52,092 bases of DNA from Gracilariopsis chorda (Eukaryota; Rhodophyta; Florideophyceae; Gracilariales; Gracilariaceae), in contig NBIV01000424.1 of NCBI GenBank assembly GCA_003194525.1, positions 1 to 52,092 of the forward strand, given 5' to 3'. Of this stretch, positions 8,780-19,756 are shown piece after piece. The position numbers and the translations under genes were made by a program. The notes beneath the pieces are model-generated. The model saw only the letters and a list, made by a program, of their open reading frames with translations, ran no database searches and was not told the DNA's origin. Position 1 is the first letter of the stretch. Every line of letters begins with the position of its first letter.

Positions 8780-10716
8780 TCTCCATTATAATGATTTGTT
8801 CCTCTATGAGGGGGGTGTTCTTGATTGAATGGAGGCGTTGCGCCACAAAATCCTCTTCCACGCCCCCGTTTGCCCATGCAAATCGCCCATTTGGCGCAAC
8901 GCCTCCCTGCCATTAAAAAAATTCAGCAGCAGCAGCAGCAGCAAAGCGTTCAGTTAATTAGCTGCTGCTGCTGCAGGTTGACTGTGCAATGGCTGCTGAA
9001 TGGCTTGCAATACAATCAAATTGTAGTGCCAGCCACTCAGCAGCAGAAACCCAGCTGTTCATTCAGACACGTGGCAAATTGCACTGCGCCAGTGCATTTC
9101 ATTCCAACACGTGGCAAATTGCACTGCGCCAGTGCAGTGTATACTGAAGTTTCATTGCAGACATGCCTGCAACAGACGTATATACTGCACTGGCGCAGTG
9201 CCAAATGCATCTCGCTTGCTGACCCTTACCACTGTTTTGCATCCCATTCAGGCTTGGCCAATAGCGCAGTGTCGTAATCTTTTGCTACTTTGGGCACTGT
9301 TTGCTGGCCTGGGACGTAGGCAAGGCCGAGCTCGTGTGCAGGTCGCCACAAGAGTAACCCACTAAGTACCACGAATCTAGGAAAAGTCAGGTGCTCATCT
9401 GTGGTATACTGGTCGTTTGACGGCGATCAGGAAGTCTGAGGGTTTACTGGACCTAATACCAGCTTGCTGTGCAGGGTCCGGGGCGGCCGCCGTGTCGTAC
9501 CTCTTGGGGCCGGAAAGCACACTTCGGTGTGTGAGTAAAGGCAGACCAATCCTTACAACCGGACTGCTTCCAGTGGTGCCGCAGGTGTACATGGAGGCCG
9601 AGCCAAGTGGAAATGTGAGACGAGTGTACACAAACATTCTCAACGAATTGCCGTGGAAGAGTGATCTGTGGACATTGTGCGCGGTTCAAGTGCTGTACCT
9701 CACGGAACAAGTACGCCAAGCGGATGATCCGGCATTTGCGTCGCTGTTACGTTCCATTGCACGAAACACGATATCCAACAACGCTCCACTACCACTCAGA
9801 TCTACGGTTGGCATGCAAACCGCCTACCAATTCCTGTGGAAGTGGCTCACAACACGACGCAAGGAGGATGTGGATCTCAGCAAAATGCTCATTGCCTCCA
9901 CAAATCAGTTGGTCGACGAACACAATGCGGCAGCCCTGGATCTGTTTCCTGGTGAACGCTTCACTCTTCCGCCAGCTACGACAGTACAACCTGACGGTGT
10001 ACCGCACTCAGAGCCCGACGTCACCAATACCTTTGTTCCCGAGTTTGCGTATCAGTATGCACCTACTGGTGTACCTCCTCATAACTTGGATTTGAAGATT
10101 GGTGTGCCATTTATGGTCATTCGGAACGTGTTGCATCCGGCTGTGGTAACGGAAAGCTGTTCGTAGTCGTGCGTGTCGATCAATTTACGATGCAGGTGGC
10201 TCGATTCGACGAGAACATACAGGTGCTCGAACGACAGCTCCTGCATCGTATCGACTTCGAGTTTTCTTTCGCAGATATTCGCATGATTCAAAGGCAGTTT
10301 CCCATTCGTCTCGCGTTTGCAGCTACCGTTCACAAAGGACAGGGAAAGACGTTGGATGGCTTGGTTGTGGATGTGCGATCCAACTTCTTCTGCGCTGGTC
10401 AGTTTTATGTCGCATTGTCGCGCGTTCGAAGGAACGACCATGTGCTGCTCCTGCATGATCCCCAGCGCACACCCTCGAATGCGCACACAATTCATCCCAT
10501 GCCTGTTCCCATCGCCAACCCAGTGCTGCCTGAAGCCATTCAATTCTGCATCCCTCCACAACCGTAATCATATCTCTTGCATTCTTCTTTCATTGAACTA
10601 AACTACTTGCTTTTCTGCTTTTGCTTTCTCCACCCTCTTTTTTCGTCACCACTGTTTATCACTCCTCCACCGCGGCGCGCAGCGCCACCCGCGGCCGAAG
10701 GCCGCTTCCCCTTGTC
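8780..10716 (+). mobile_element. H2: 1.94-kb internal-deletion derivative
   Basis: Same structure and same deletion junction (about 9563/9564) as H1, with a type-2 5' end. The leader at 8780-9563 repeats the hairpin chain of H1. The right part is nearly identical to H3 and H4 (for example RVDQFTMQVARFDENIQ), so its 3' half comes from an H4-like copy. It ends with the GCA- and GAA-loop hairpins. The first of these has lost its outer base pair (GCGCCACCC). Confidence 0.85.
9564..10567 (+). pseudogene. Truncated RepHel: C-terminal helicase remnant (H2)
   Basis: Helicase fragment from motif III to the C-terminus, with the same missing base (near 10146) that puts the last 132 codons out of frame as in H1, H3 and H4. 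It keeps VHKGQGKTLDG and YVALSRVRRNDHV in the second frame. It has no Rep domain, Walker A or Walker B. An upstream non-coding stretch happens to be in frame (9417-10166), but no native start or promoter remains. Confidence 0.88.
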
Positions 10717-12659
10717 TCAACACCCCACTCTTAATGATTTACACATGTCTGAGGGGGGTGTTGTTGACTGACGGGAGGCGTTGCGCCACAAATTCGCTTT
10801 GCACGCCCCCGTTTGCGCATGCAAATCACCCATTTGGCGCAACGCCTCCCCACCATTAAAAAAATTCAGCAGCAGCAGCAGCAGCAAAGCGTTCAGTTAA
10901 TTAGCTGCTGCTGCTGCAGGTTGACTGTGCCATGGCTGCTGAATGGCTTGCAATACAATCAAATTGTAGTGCCAGCCACTCAGCAGCAGAAACCCAGCGG
11001 TTCATTCAGACACGTGGCAAATTGCACTGCGCCAGTGCATTGCATTCCAACACGTGGCAAATTGCACTGCGCCAGTGCAGCGTATACTGAAGTTTCATTG
11101 CAGACTTGCCTGCAACAGACGTATATACTGCACTGGCGCAGTGCCAAATGCATCTCGCTTGCTGACCCTAACCACTATTCTCCATCCCATTCAGGCTTGG
11201 CCAATAGCGCAGTGTCGTAACCTTTTGCTACTTTGGGCACTGTTTGCTGGACTGGGACGTAGGCAAGGCCGAGCTCGTGTGCAGGTCGCCACAAGAGTAA
11301 CCCACTAAGTACCACGAATCTAGGAAAAGTCAGGTGCTCATCTGTGGTATACTGGTCGTTTGACGGCGATCAGGAAGTCTGAGGGTTTACTGGACCTAAT
11401 ACCAGCTTGCTGTGCAGGGTTCGGGGCGGCCGCCGTGTCGTACCTCTTGGGGCCGGAAAGCACACTTCGGTGTGTGAGTAAAGGCAGACCAATCCTTACA
11501 ACCGGACTGCTTCCAGTGGTGCCGCAGGTGTACATGGAGGCCGAGCCAAGTGGAAATGTGAGACGAGTGTACACAAACATTCTCAACGAATTGCCGTGGA
11601 AGAGTGATCTGTGGACATTGTGCTCGGTTCAAGTGCTGTACCTCACGGAACAAGTACGCCAAGCGGATGATCCGGCATTTGCGTCGCTGTTACGTTCCAT
11701 TGCACGAAACACGATATCCAACAACGCTCCACTACCACTCAGATCTACGGGTGGCATGCAAACCGCCTACCAATTCCTGTGGAAGTGGCTCACAACACGA
11801 CGCAAGGAGGATGTGGATCTCAGCAAAATGCTCATTGCCTCCACAAATCAGTTGGTCGACGAACACAATGCGGCAGCCCTGGATCTGTTTCCTGGTGAAC
11901 GCTTCACTCTTCCGCCAGCTACGACAGTACAACCTGACGGTGTACCGCACTCAGAGCCCGACGTCACCAATACCTTTGTTCCCGAGTTTGCGTATCAGTA
12001 TGCACCTACTGGTGTACCTCCTCATAACTTGGATTTGAAGATTGGTGTGCCATTTATGGTCATTCGGAACGTGTTGCATCCGGCTGTGGTAACGGAAAGC
12101 TGTTCGTAGTCGTGCGTGTCGATCAATTTACGATGCAGGTGGCTCGATTCGACGAGAACATACAGGTGCTCGAACGACAGCTCCTGCATCGTATCGACTT
12201 CGAGTTTTCTTTCGCAGATATTCGCATGATTCAAAGGCAGTTTCCCATTCGTCTCGCGTTTGCAGCTACCGTTCACAAAGGACAGGGAAAGACGTTGGAT
12301 GGCTTGGTTGTGGATGTGCGATCCAACTTCTTCTGCGCTGGTCAGTTTTATGTCGCATTGTCGCGCGTTCGAAGGAACGACCATGTGCTGCTCCTGCATG
12401 ATCCCCAGCGCACACCCTCGAATGCGCACACAATTCATCCCATGCCTGTTCCCATCGCCAACCCAGTGCTGCCTGAAGCCATTCAATTCTGCATCCCTCC
12501 ACAACCGTAATCATATCTCTTGCATTCTTCTTTCATTGAACTAAACTACTTGCTTTTCTGCTTTTGCTTTCTCCACCCTCTTTTTTCGTCACCACTGTTT
12601 ATCACTCCTCCACCGCGGCGCGCAGCGCCACCCGCGGCCGAAGGCCGCTTCCTCTTGTC
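10717..12659 (+). mobile_element. H3: 1.94-kb internal-deletion derivative
   Basis: Same deletion junction (11506/11507) as H1 and H2 but with a type-1 5' end (TCAACACCCC). The 3' half matches H2 almost base for base. The leader (10717-11506) contains the perfect 16-bp inverted repeat, the CAG/CTG hairpin, the 25-bp inverted repeat and two 40-bp repeats with the long hairpin. Confidence 0.85.
11507..12510 (+). pseudogene. Truncated RepHel: C-terminal helicase remnant (H3)
   Basis: Same content as the H2 remnant: helicase from motif III onward, with the shared one-base loss near 12089 splitting it into two frames (to 12109, and 12112-12510). There is no promoter. Non-functional. Confidence 0.88.
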
Positions 12660-13752
12660 TCAACACCCCACTCTTAATGATTTACACATGTCTGAGGGGG
12701 GTGTTGTTGACTGACGGGAGGCGTTGCGCCACAAATTCGCTTTGCACGCCCCCGTTTGCGCATGCAAATCGCCCATTTGGCGCAACGCCTCCCCACCATT
12801 AAAAAAATTCAGCAGCAGCAGCAGCAGCAAAGCGTTCAGTTAATTAGCTGCTGCTGCTGCAGGTTGACTGTGCAATGGCTGCTGAATGGCTTGCAATACA
12901 ATCAAATTGTAGTGCCAGCCACTCAGCAGCAGAAACCCAGCGGTTCATTCAGACACGTGGCAAATTGCACTGCGCCAGTGCATTGCATTCCAACACGTGG
13001 CAAATTGCACTGCGCCAGTGCAGCGTATACTGAAGTTTCATTGCAGACTTGCCTGCAACAGACGTATATACTGCACTGGCGCAGTGCCAAATGCATCTCG
13101 CTTGCTGACCCTAACCACTATTCTCCATCCCATTCAGGCTTGGCCAATAGCGCAGTGTCGTAACCTTTTGCTACTTTGGGCACTGTTTGCTGGCCTGGGA
13201 CGTAGGCAAGGCCGAGCTCGTGTGCAGGTCGCCACAAGAGTAACCCACAAAGTACCACGAATCTAGGAAAAGTCAGGTGCTCATCTGTGGTATACTGGTC
13301 GTTTGACGGCGATCAGGAAGTCTGAGGGTTTACTGGACCTAATACCAGCTTGCTGTGCAGGGTCCGGGGCGGCCGCCGTGTCGTACCTCTTGGGGCCGGA
13401 AAGCACACTTCGGTATGTGAGTAGAGGCAGACCAATCCTTACAACCGGACGCGGGTTAAACATCAAACGGCTTGAAAACCGGCTGGGCACACTCCGCCCG
13501 TCATAATCCAACAGGAGTGTGTCGAGAGTCCCTGTGCTGCGCACGACTGCATCGGGTAAATATAAGCCTTGCAGCAATTTGTTTTTTTAATTGCTGCATG
13601 CAACTAGGCCCGGTGGGTGCAAAGCAACAAACTGCAACCAGTTTTTTCACTTTCAACTTTGTGTTTTATTGGGAATTATTCTGGAACTCTGGCAAATTTT
13701 TTAACGGTTTAAAAACATAGAATTGTTTTTTTCTTTTCTTTGGTAAATTGAA
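12660..13752 (+). other. H4 leader and promoter region
   Basis: The hairpin chain of the family runs from 12660 to about 13095. Unique leader follows, in which the TTCG hairpin has a stem mutation (CACACTTCGGTATG). A TATA-like TAAATATAAGCC lies at 13557-13568, followed by a 9-bp inverted repeat, GCAGCAATT (13571-13579) and AATTGCTGC (13589-13597), and a T-rich 5' untranslated stretch to the ATG at 13753. I see no other gene. Confidence 0.65.
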
Positions 13753-16700
13753 ATGACGAGAGGAGGGCGACGTCTGAACTCTGGTGGCATCCGATCTAAC
13801 TCGGGAGGTGCCAGAGACAATTCTGGAGGTGCCAGGTTGAACGCAGGCGGTTCAAGGCAAAACGCTGGTGGTCGTCGCGTCGGCAGTGGTGGAGCACGGG
13901 CAGGAGCTGGAAGACCCAGAAGAGAACCAGCTCCTCCATCTCCAGATGAGTTGGGAGTAAATGAGAGCGGAGCACACGTTCAAGGACCTATTGTTCCAGT
14001 GGTTGAAGAAGACGAAATTACTCCTGCACCTACTTCGGTTGCAGCAGCAGTTAGCACAAGCGCCGCTGGAGCCAGTGGGTCCGCTGCCACAGATCTACCA
14101 ACATCGTGCCCAATTCCTGGATTTCTGGAGTTTGTGAGAGGCCTTCCAAGTCACATTCCACCGCCTCCGATGCCTCCCCCTCTCCCACCGATGCCTGCAG
14201 AACAGATGCCTATTGCAATGGAATTGGAAGAGGATGAGATCATCCCTGCTCCCTCACAGCCACCGCCATCACAGCAGCCTGCTCTGCCACCAGCTGAACA
14301 AGAGGAAGAACAGATGCCAGTCCCGATGGAAGTGGAAGAGGATGAGATCACCCCGGCTCCCGCACACCCGCCGCCGCAGCCTGCGTTGCCACAAGCGGAA
14401 CAGGAAGAACAACAGATGTCCATTCCGATGGAAGTGGAAGCGGATGAGATCACACTGGCTCCCTCACACCAGCCGCAGCATCAGCCACAGCAACAGCTTG
14501 ATACGACGGTCATGCACTGTGCTGGGCGTCCTGATCGAGGACTCTATCGCGTGTACTATGCGTGGGATTCCGTGGCAGCTCAGGCGAGGAATGATCCGGC
14601 CATCCTTGCAAGCGTGCCGGAGTTTGAGACGCTTCCCACTGCAGGTCAAAGGCGATGCGGAAGATGCGGCCAGCACGCACACACGCTCTCCTCCTGCCCG
14701 TACCGGGACTGGACATTGAGAATTCATAGCTGCAAGTACTGCGGATGCGTTTTGCTTGACAAAGAGACCACTGGAGTGTGCTGTGGAATGAAAAGAATGT
14801 CAGGATGGGGCGTCACGTTCCGCAGAAGGCATAGCAGTGAGTTGGTTCGCAGTCTTTATAGCCTGAGAGCCTTCCACAGCCATTTCCTCAACTTGAATAC
14901 GCTCTTCGCGACGACGCAACTGCTCATGGACATGTCGTATGTGACGGGAGGCGGTCCCTCCTTTCTCAGACTTGAGGGCAACGCAGCTCTCGCTCTGCCC
15001 GCGCAGAACCAGAACAACACGCGCTACAGCTTTCTGTGGGGTACTGGTCCACCTTCCTTGGATCCCTCTCACTATGCGCGTGCCAATTTGCGTGCGTTCA
15101 TTCAAGACATCAACGGACGAGACATCGTGCCCAAGTTGTACGATGTGATCAAGCCCAAGCCAGACGTGGTGCGTGAGCGGTACCGATCCATGCTTAGCAC
15201 GCATCAACAACAACAAAATGCAGATACCACCGTCGATATCAGCATGCAGGCAGCAGAAGAGGGAGTAGTCGTACGTGGTTACGAAGGAACCCGAAGTGCC
15301 ACAGTCAGTGCTCCTCACGCAGGTGCTGGGCCTCTCCCTGAAGATGCTCCTGGTGGCGGGCCAACCATGATGAGAACGCTCCTCGTGGATCCAACTGGCC
15401 TGTTATGAGTGGAGTCTATAGTACCGCGCTTGGTAGAAGGAACTGTAACCGAAGAGCACGCTGTATTGACGGCTGCTAGAGCTGCTAATGCTGGAGATGG
15501 GGCGACTGCAAATGCCGCAAACAATGCGCAAGTGCGGTACCGCCTTCTAAAACCGGCATCCAAAATGGCAGAGAAAGGCACTTTTCCTCTTCTCTACCCG
15601 TACGGAGATCAGCACGAACCGTTTGACATTGGCGTGTTTCTGGAGGCAAAGAACTCAACACAGCAAATCTCATGTCTCAGCGTCAACGAGTGGAAGCTCC
15701 GAAAGCTCACCTGGGCTGAGAACGCGAAGAGACCACTGTACTCAGACAACATCCTTCTGGACAGTGGACCGTTGATGCAGATGTGGATGCTTCGCACCCA
15801 CACAAACATTGAGGACATGCGACTGCGTTTCCTGGAAAGAGAACAACGGGCACGTATTGTACAAGAGCAAGAAATGCAGCAAGCACAACAGCAAACCGGT
15901 CACGTGCCACAATCCCAGTTCGTGCTAATGGGACGCATATTTCTGCCCGATGACTCGGTCAACTCAGCAGCGTACTGGAAGAACAAGCGCATGGATGTAC
16001 AGGCGATCGTGGCGCGGAGAGGACCGCCTTCTGTGTTCATTACAATCACCATGAACATCTGGCGAGAGGACATCCAGCGTCTTGGGATGGACACCACCAA
16101 TCGTGGCGCATTTACGGCACAAAGTAACCGCCCTCGACCGTTTGACCGACCGGATCTGATTGCAAGTGTGTACAACCAGTACGCAAACGACTTCATGAAG
16201 GATTTGGAGAAGAACTCGGAGCAGATCTTTGGATTGAAGTGCCTGGGGCTTGCATCAAAGCTCGAGTTTCAAGAGCGCAATGTGCCTCATCACCACATGC
16301 TCGTGTGGCTCGAAGGAGGCATGATTGAAGACGTTGATGTGATCGACGAGCTCATTCGTGCAGAACTTCCCCTTCCAGGCGAAGACGACACGTTGCGTGC
16401 TCTCATTCGTTCCATGCACAGGCACCGCCACTCCACCTATTTCCGGAATCGCGCTGGGCGGTGCAAGTTTGGATACGACAGCAATATGATTGTGCCGGAG
16501 ACGTACATTGAAGAAGGCACGAATCGCGTTATTTACCGCAAAAGAAGGCAAGAATACCTCAAGATTGTGCCGTACAACCCAACACTGACCAAGAAGTACC
16601 GCTCTCATATCAACGTAGAGCGCACGCAAGGAGGGGGCGCAGTGGCTTATCTGATGAAGTACGCGTTTAAGCAGCCCAAAGCTCAGGAGGTGGTGCTCAA

Positions 16701-19175
16701 TGTGAGTGGTGCTGATGAGACAGGCACACAAAACGAGCAGCAACAATAGCCACAGGTGCAGAACGACATTCGTGCATACATGCGAGCGCGTGTGGTGGGC
16801 GCCGTCAATGCAGCTTGGAGACTTTTCGAGTTTCGACATGTTCACATCGTACCAAAAGTAGAGCGACTGGCCATTCACTTGGAAGGAGAGCGCACATTTC
16901 TGCTGAGAGGTCCAAACCAGCTCTTTTCTGCATCACAGCCGTCTACACTGGAGAGATACTTTGCAAGGCCCGAAGCATACGCGAACCTCGACTACCTTTC
17001 GTACTTTGAAAAAGTGCGATTGTATCGCACGCTTACTGCCCGCGTGCTTAACCAATACGACGGAGACAGCACTCAGGTGCCCACAGACGACTGCGATCCG
17101 CCCACGTTCGTGGTAGAGCGCACGGACGACGAGCAGTGTGTCGCAAGGATCAGAGCTGTTTCACCGTCGGACATTGAGCTCTTTGCTCTGCGCTTGCTGC
17201 TCATGAATCACGGCTCGAGCTCTTATGAAGACGCAAGGACTTTCAACGGACAGCAGTATGGAACGTATCGTGAAACTGCGATTGTAAGCGGACTGCTCGC
17301 GGACGGATCCGAGTTTGATATTGCATTCCAAGAAGCAGTGCACATATACAGCACGCCCTCAGAGCTACGACGTCTGGTTGTCACACTATACCAACAAGGC
17401 GCAGACCCAGAAAAAATGGCCGTCGAAAACTGGGAGGCGTTATGTAGCGACATACATACAGGAGATGAGCAGCAACGAAAGCAAGAAATGTATCGACGGG
17501 TGGTGGAAATCTCAGACCGGCACGGAGGACGACTGCTTCGCGATCGCAGCTTCTTCTCCCAGCACCTACAGCATGATCATACAGCATTGACTGAGGCAAA
17601 TCGAGCTACAATAACTCGAGACGCACGAGTGGTGCAAAATTCGTCAACTTTGCAGTCAAGGTACGCCACCTTAAAACCTCGCCAAAGACAAGTCATTGAC
17701 ACCGTCATTGCCGCATTGCAAAAACGACAGGCGCTGCAAGAGCGAACAAGCACTCCTGGAAACGTGTTCTTTGTCCAAGGATCCGCAGGAACCGGGAAGA
17801 CATACGTGCTCAACCTCCTTCGTGATATCGTTGAGTCGGAAGGAATGCTCTCTGAAATGACTGCTACAACAGGCATTGCAGCTTCGTTGTACGAAGGTGG
17901 CCGCACTTTACATAGCCTGCTCGGACTGGGTGTAGCTGATAGGGACAGCACAAGCAGCACTACAGCCACTTTGTCAAAGTACGGTCCCCGATCTCAACGT
18001 GCAGAACTGCTACGCGAAATACAACTGCTCGTCTTGGATGAGGCGTCCATGCTCTCACGAAAGATCTTCGAACTCATGGATGCGTTGCTCAAAGATCTTC
18101 GCTGCAGTGGAATGGAAAACCCGCCTCCGTTTGGGGGCTTGACCATCATTCTATCCGGCGACTACTCCCAGCTGCTTCCAGTGGTGCCGCAGGTGTACAT
18201 GGAGGCCGAGCCAAGTGGTAATGTGAGACGAGTGTACACAAACATTCTCAACGAATTGCCGTGGAAGAGTGATCTGTGGACATTGTGCGCGGTTCAAGTG
18301 CTGTACCTCACGGAACAAGTACGCCAAGCCGATGATCCTGCATTTGCGTCGCTGTTACGTTCCATTGCACGAAACACAATATCCAACAACGCTCCAATAC
18401 CACTCAGATCTACCGGTGGCATGCAAACCGCCTACCAATTCCTGTGGAAGTGGCTCACAACACGACGCAAGGAGGATGTGAATCTCAGCAAAATGCTCAT
18501 TGCCTCCACAAATCAGTTGGTCGATGAACACAATGCGGCAGCGCTGGATCTGTTTACTGGTGAACCCTTCACTCTTCCGTCAGCTACGACGGTACAACCT
18601 GACGGTGTACCACACTCAGAGCCCGACGTCACCAATACCTTTGTTCCCGAGTTTGCGTATCAGTATGCACCTACTGGTGTACCTCCTCATAACTTGGATT
18701 TGAAGATTGGTGTGCCAGTTATGGTCATTCGGAACGTGTTGCATCCGGCTGTGGTAACGGAAAGCTGTTCGTAGTCGTGCGTGTCGATCAATTTACGATG
18801 CAGGTGGCTCGATTCGACGAGAACATACAGGTGCTCGAACGACAGCTCCTGCATCGTATCGACTTCGAGTTTTCTTTCGCAGATATTCGCATGATTCAAA
18901 GGCAGTTTCCCATTCGTCTCGCGTTTGCAGCTACCGTTCACAAAGGACAGGGAAAGACGTTGGATGGCTTGGTTGTGGATGTGCGATCCAACTTCTTCTG
19001 CGCAGGTCAGTTGTATGTCGCATTGTCGCGCGTTCGAAGGAACGACCATGTGCTGCTCCTGCATGATCCCCAGCGCACACCCTCGAATGCGCACACAATT
19101 CATCCCATGCCTGTTCCCATCGCCAACCCAGTGCTGCCTGAAGCCATTCAATTCTGCATCCCTCCACAACCGTAA
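13753..19175 (+). pseudogene. RepHel pseudogene, full length with two stops and one frameshift (H4)
   Basis: Homologous over its whole length to the intact H5/H6 protein. There are three lesions. TGA at 15406-15408 lies in a short scrambled stretch where H5 reads LYRLESE. TAG at 16747-16749 stands where H5 has a glutamate codon (GAG). One base is missing near 18754, shared with H1-H3, which puts the last 132 codons (18777-19175) out of frame. The reading frame between lesions is well kept: PHHHMLVWLEGG, AYLMKYAFKQPK, GSAGTGKT, LVLDEAS and LSGDYSQLLP are all present. This suggests recent inactivation. Lesions in such an array could also be sequencing errors, but the shared frameshift is not. 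Confidence 0.92.
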
Positions 19176-19324
19176 TCATATCTCTTGCATTCTTCTTTCA
19201 TTGAACTAAACTACTTGCTTTTCTGCTTTTGCTTTCTCCACCCTCTTTTTTCGTCACCACTGTTTATCACTCCTCCACCGCGGCGCGCAGCGCCACCCGC
19301 GGCCGAAGGCCGCTTCCTCTTGTC
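19176..19324 (+). terminator. H4 3' tail and terminal hairpins
   Basis: After the stop codon comes a C/T-rich tail with no AATAAA. It is followed by GGCGC-GCA-GCGCC and GCGGCC-GAA-GGCCGC, then TTCCTCTTGTC to the junction. These are the inferred 3' transposition end. Confidence 0.55.
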
Positions 19325-19325
19325 T

Positions 19326-19371
19326 CAACACCCCACTCTTAATGATTTACACATGTATGAGGGGGGTGTTG
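19326..19371 (+). repeat. 5'-terminal stem, type 1 (H5)
   Basis: CAACACCCC at 19326-19334 pairs with GGGGTGTTG at 19363-19371, leaving a 28-nt loop. It begins at the element's first bases. H1, H2, the B units, A4 and A10 replace it by a different stem (CTCCATT/AATGGAG) at the same place. Confidence 0.75.
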
Positions 19372-19380
19372 TTGACTGAC

Positions 19381-19458
19381 GGGAGGCGTTGCGCCACAAA
19401 TTCGCTTTGCACGCCCCCGTTTGCGCATGCAAATCGCCCATTTGGCGCAACGCCTCCC
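19381..19458 (+). repeat. 16-bp perfect inverted repeat (H5)
   Basis: GGGAGGCGTTGCGCCA (19381-19396) and TGGCGCAACGCCTCCC (19443-19458) are exact reverse complements around a 46-nt loop. The repeat is kept in every unit type, sometimes with one mismatch (GGCGGTGCGCC in several A units). It may be a Rep-binding or strand-folding site; that role is inferred. Confidence 0.85.
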
Positions 19459-19477
19459 CACCATTAAAAAAATTCAA

Positions 19478-19522
19478 CAGCAGCAGCAGCAAAGCGTTCA
19501 GTTAATTAGCTGCTGCTGCTGC
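19478..19522 (+). repeat. CAG run facing a CTG run (H5)
   Basis: A (CAG)n stretch with one CAA interruption is followed, after AAAGCGTTCAGTTAATTA, by (GCT)n ending CTGCAG. The two can pair as a hairpin. Run length and interruptions vary: pure (CAG)6 in H3, H4, H8 and H9; CAA interruptions in H5 and H6; ACTACAG in H7. A units have the CAG run without the facing CTG run. Confidence 0.75.
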
Positions 19523-19539
19523 AGGTTGACTGTGCAATG

Positions 19540-19592
19540 GCTGCTGAATGGCTTGCAATACAATCAAATTGTAGTGCCAGCCACTCAGCAGC
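19540..19592 (+). repeat. 25-bp imperfect inverted repeat, 3-nt loop (H5)
   Basis: The arms at 19540-19564 and 19568-19592 match at 22 of 25 positions around a CAA loop. They start GCTGCTGA and end TCAGCAGC. Present in H and B units, absent from A units. Confidence 0.8.
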
Positions 19593-19608
19593 AGAAACCC
19601 AGCGGTTC

Positions 19609-19756
19609 ATTCAGACACGTGGCAAATTGCACTGCGCCAGTGCATTGCATTCCAACACGTGGCAAATTGCACTGCGCCAGTGCAGCGTATACTGAAGTTT
19701 CATTGCAGACTTGCCTGCAACAGACGTATATACTGCACTGGCGCAGTGCCAAATGC
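19609..19756 (+). repeat. Two 40-bp direct repeats running into a long hairpin (H5)
   Basis: Direct repeats lie at 19609-19648 and 19649-19688. The second forms the left arm (19662-19692) of a hairpin with right arm 19726-19756; 26 of 31 positions match. A smaller stem, TTGCAG (19703-19708) with CTGCAA (19715-19720), sits in the loop. B units have three direct repeats instead of two. This pattern of iterated half-sites beside a cruciform resembles replication-initiator binding regions; function is not shown. Confidence 0.8.

Larger units (their letters stand above)
12660..19324 (+). mobile_element. H4: full-length but mutated RepHel element (6665 bp)
   Basis: First full-length unit of the 6.66-kb tandem run. 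It has a type-1 5' end, complete leader, promoter region, whole-length RepHel pseudogene, pyrimidine-rich 3' tail and the paired 3' hairpins. It shares the helicase frameshift with H1-H3, so it represents the kind of copy from which they arose by internal deletion. Confidence 0.9.

Noticed and set aside
15400..16750. Stop-codon readthrough or recoding in H4
   Set aside because: The two stops are single-copy changes absent from H5-H9, one lies in a scrambled stretch, and a frameshift follows. Simple inactivation explains them.
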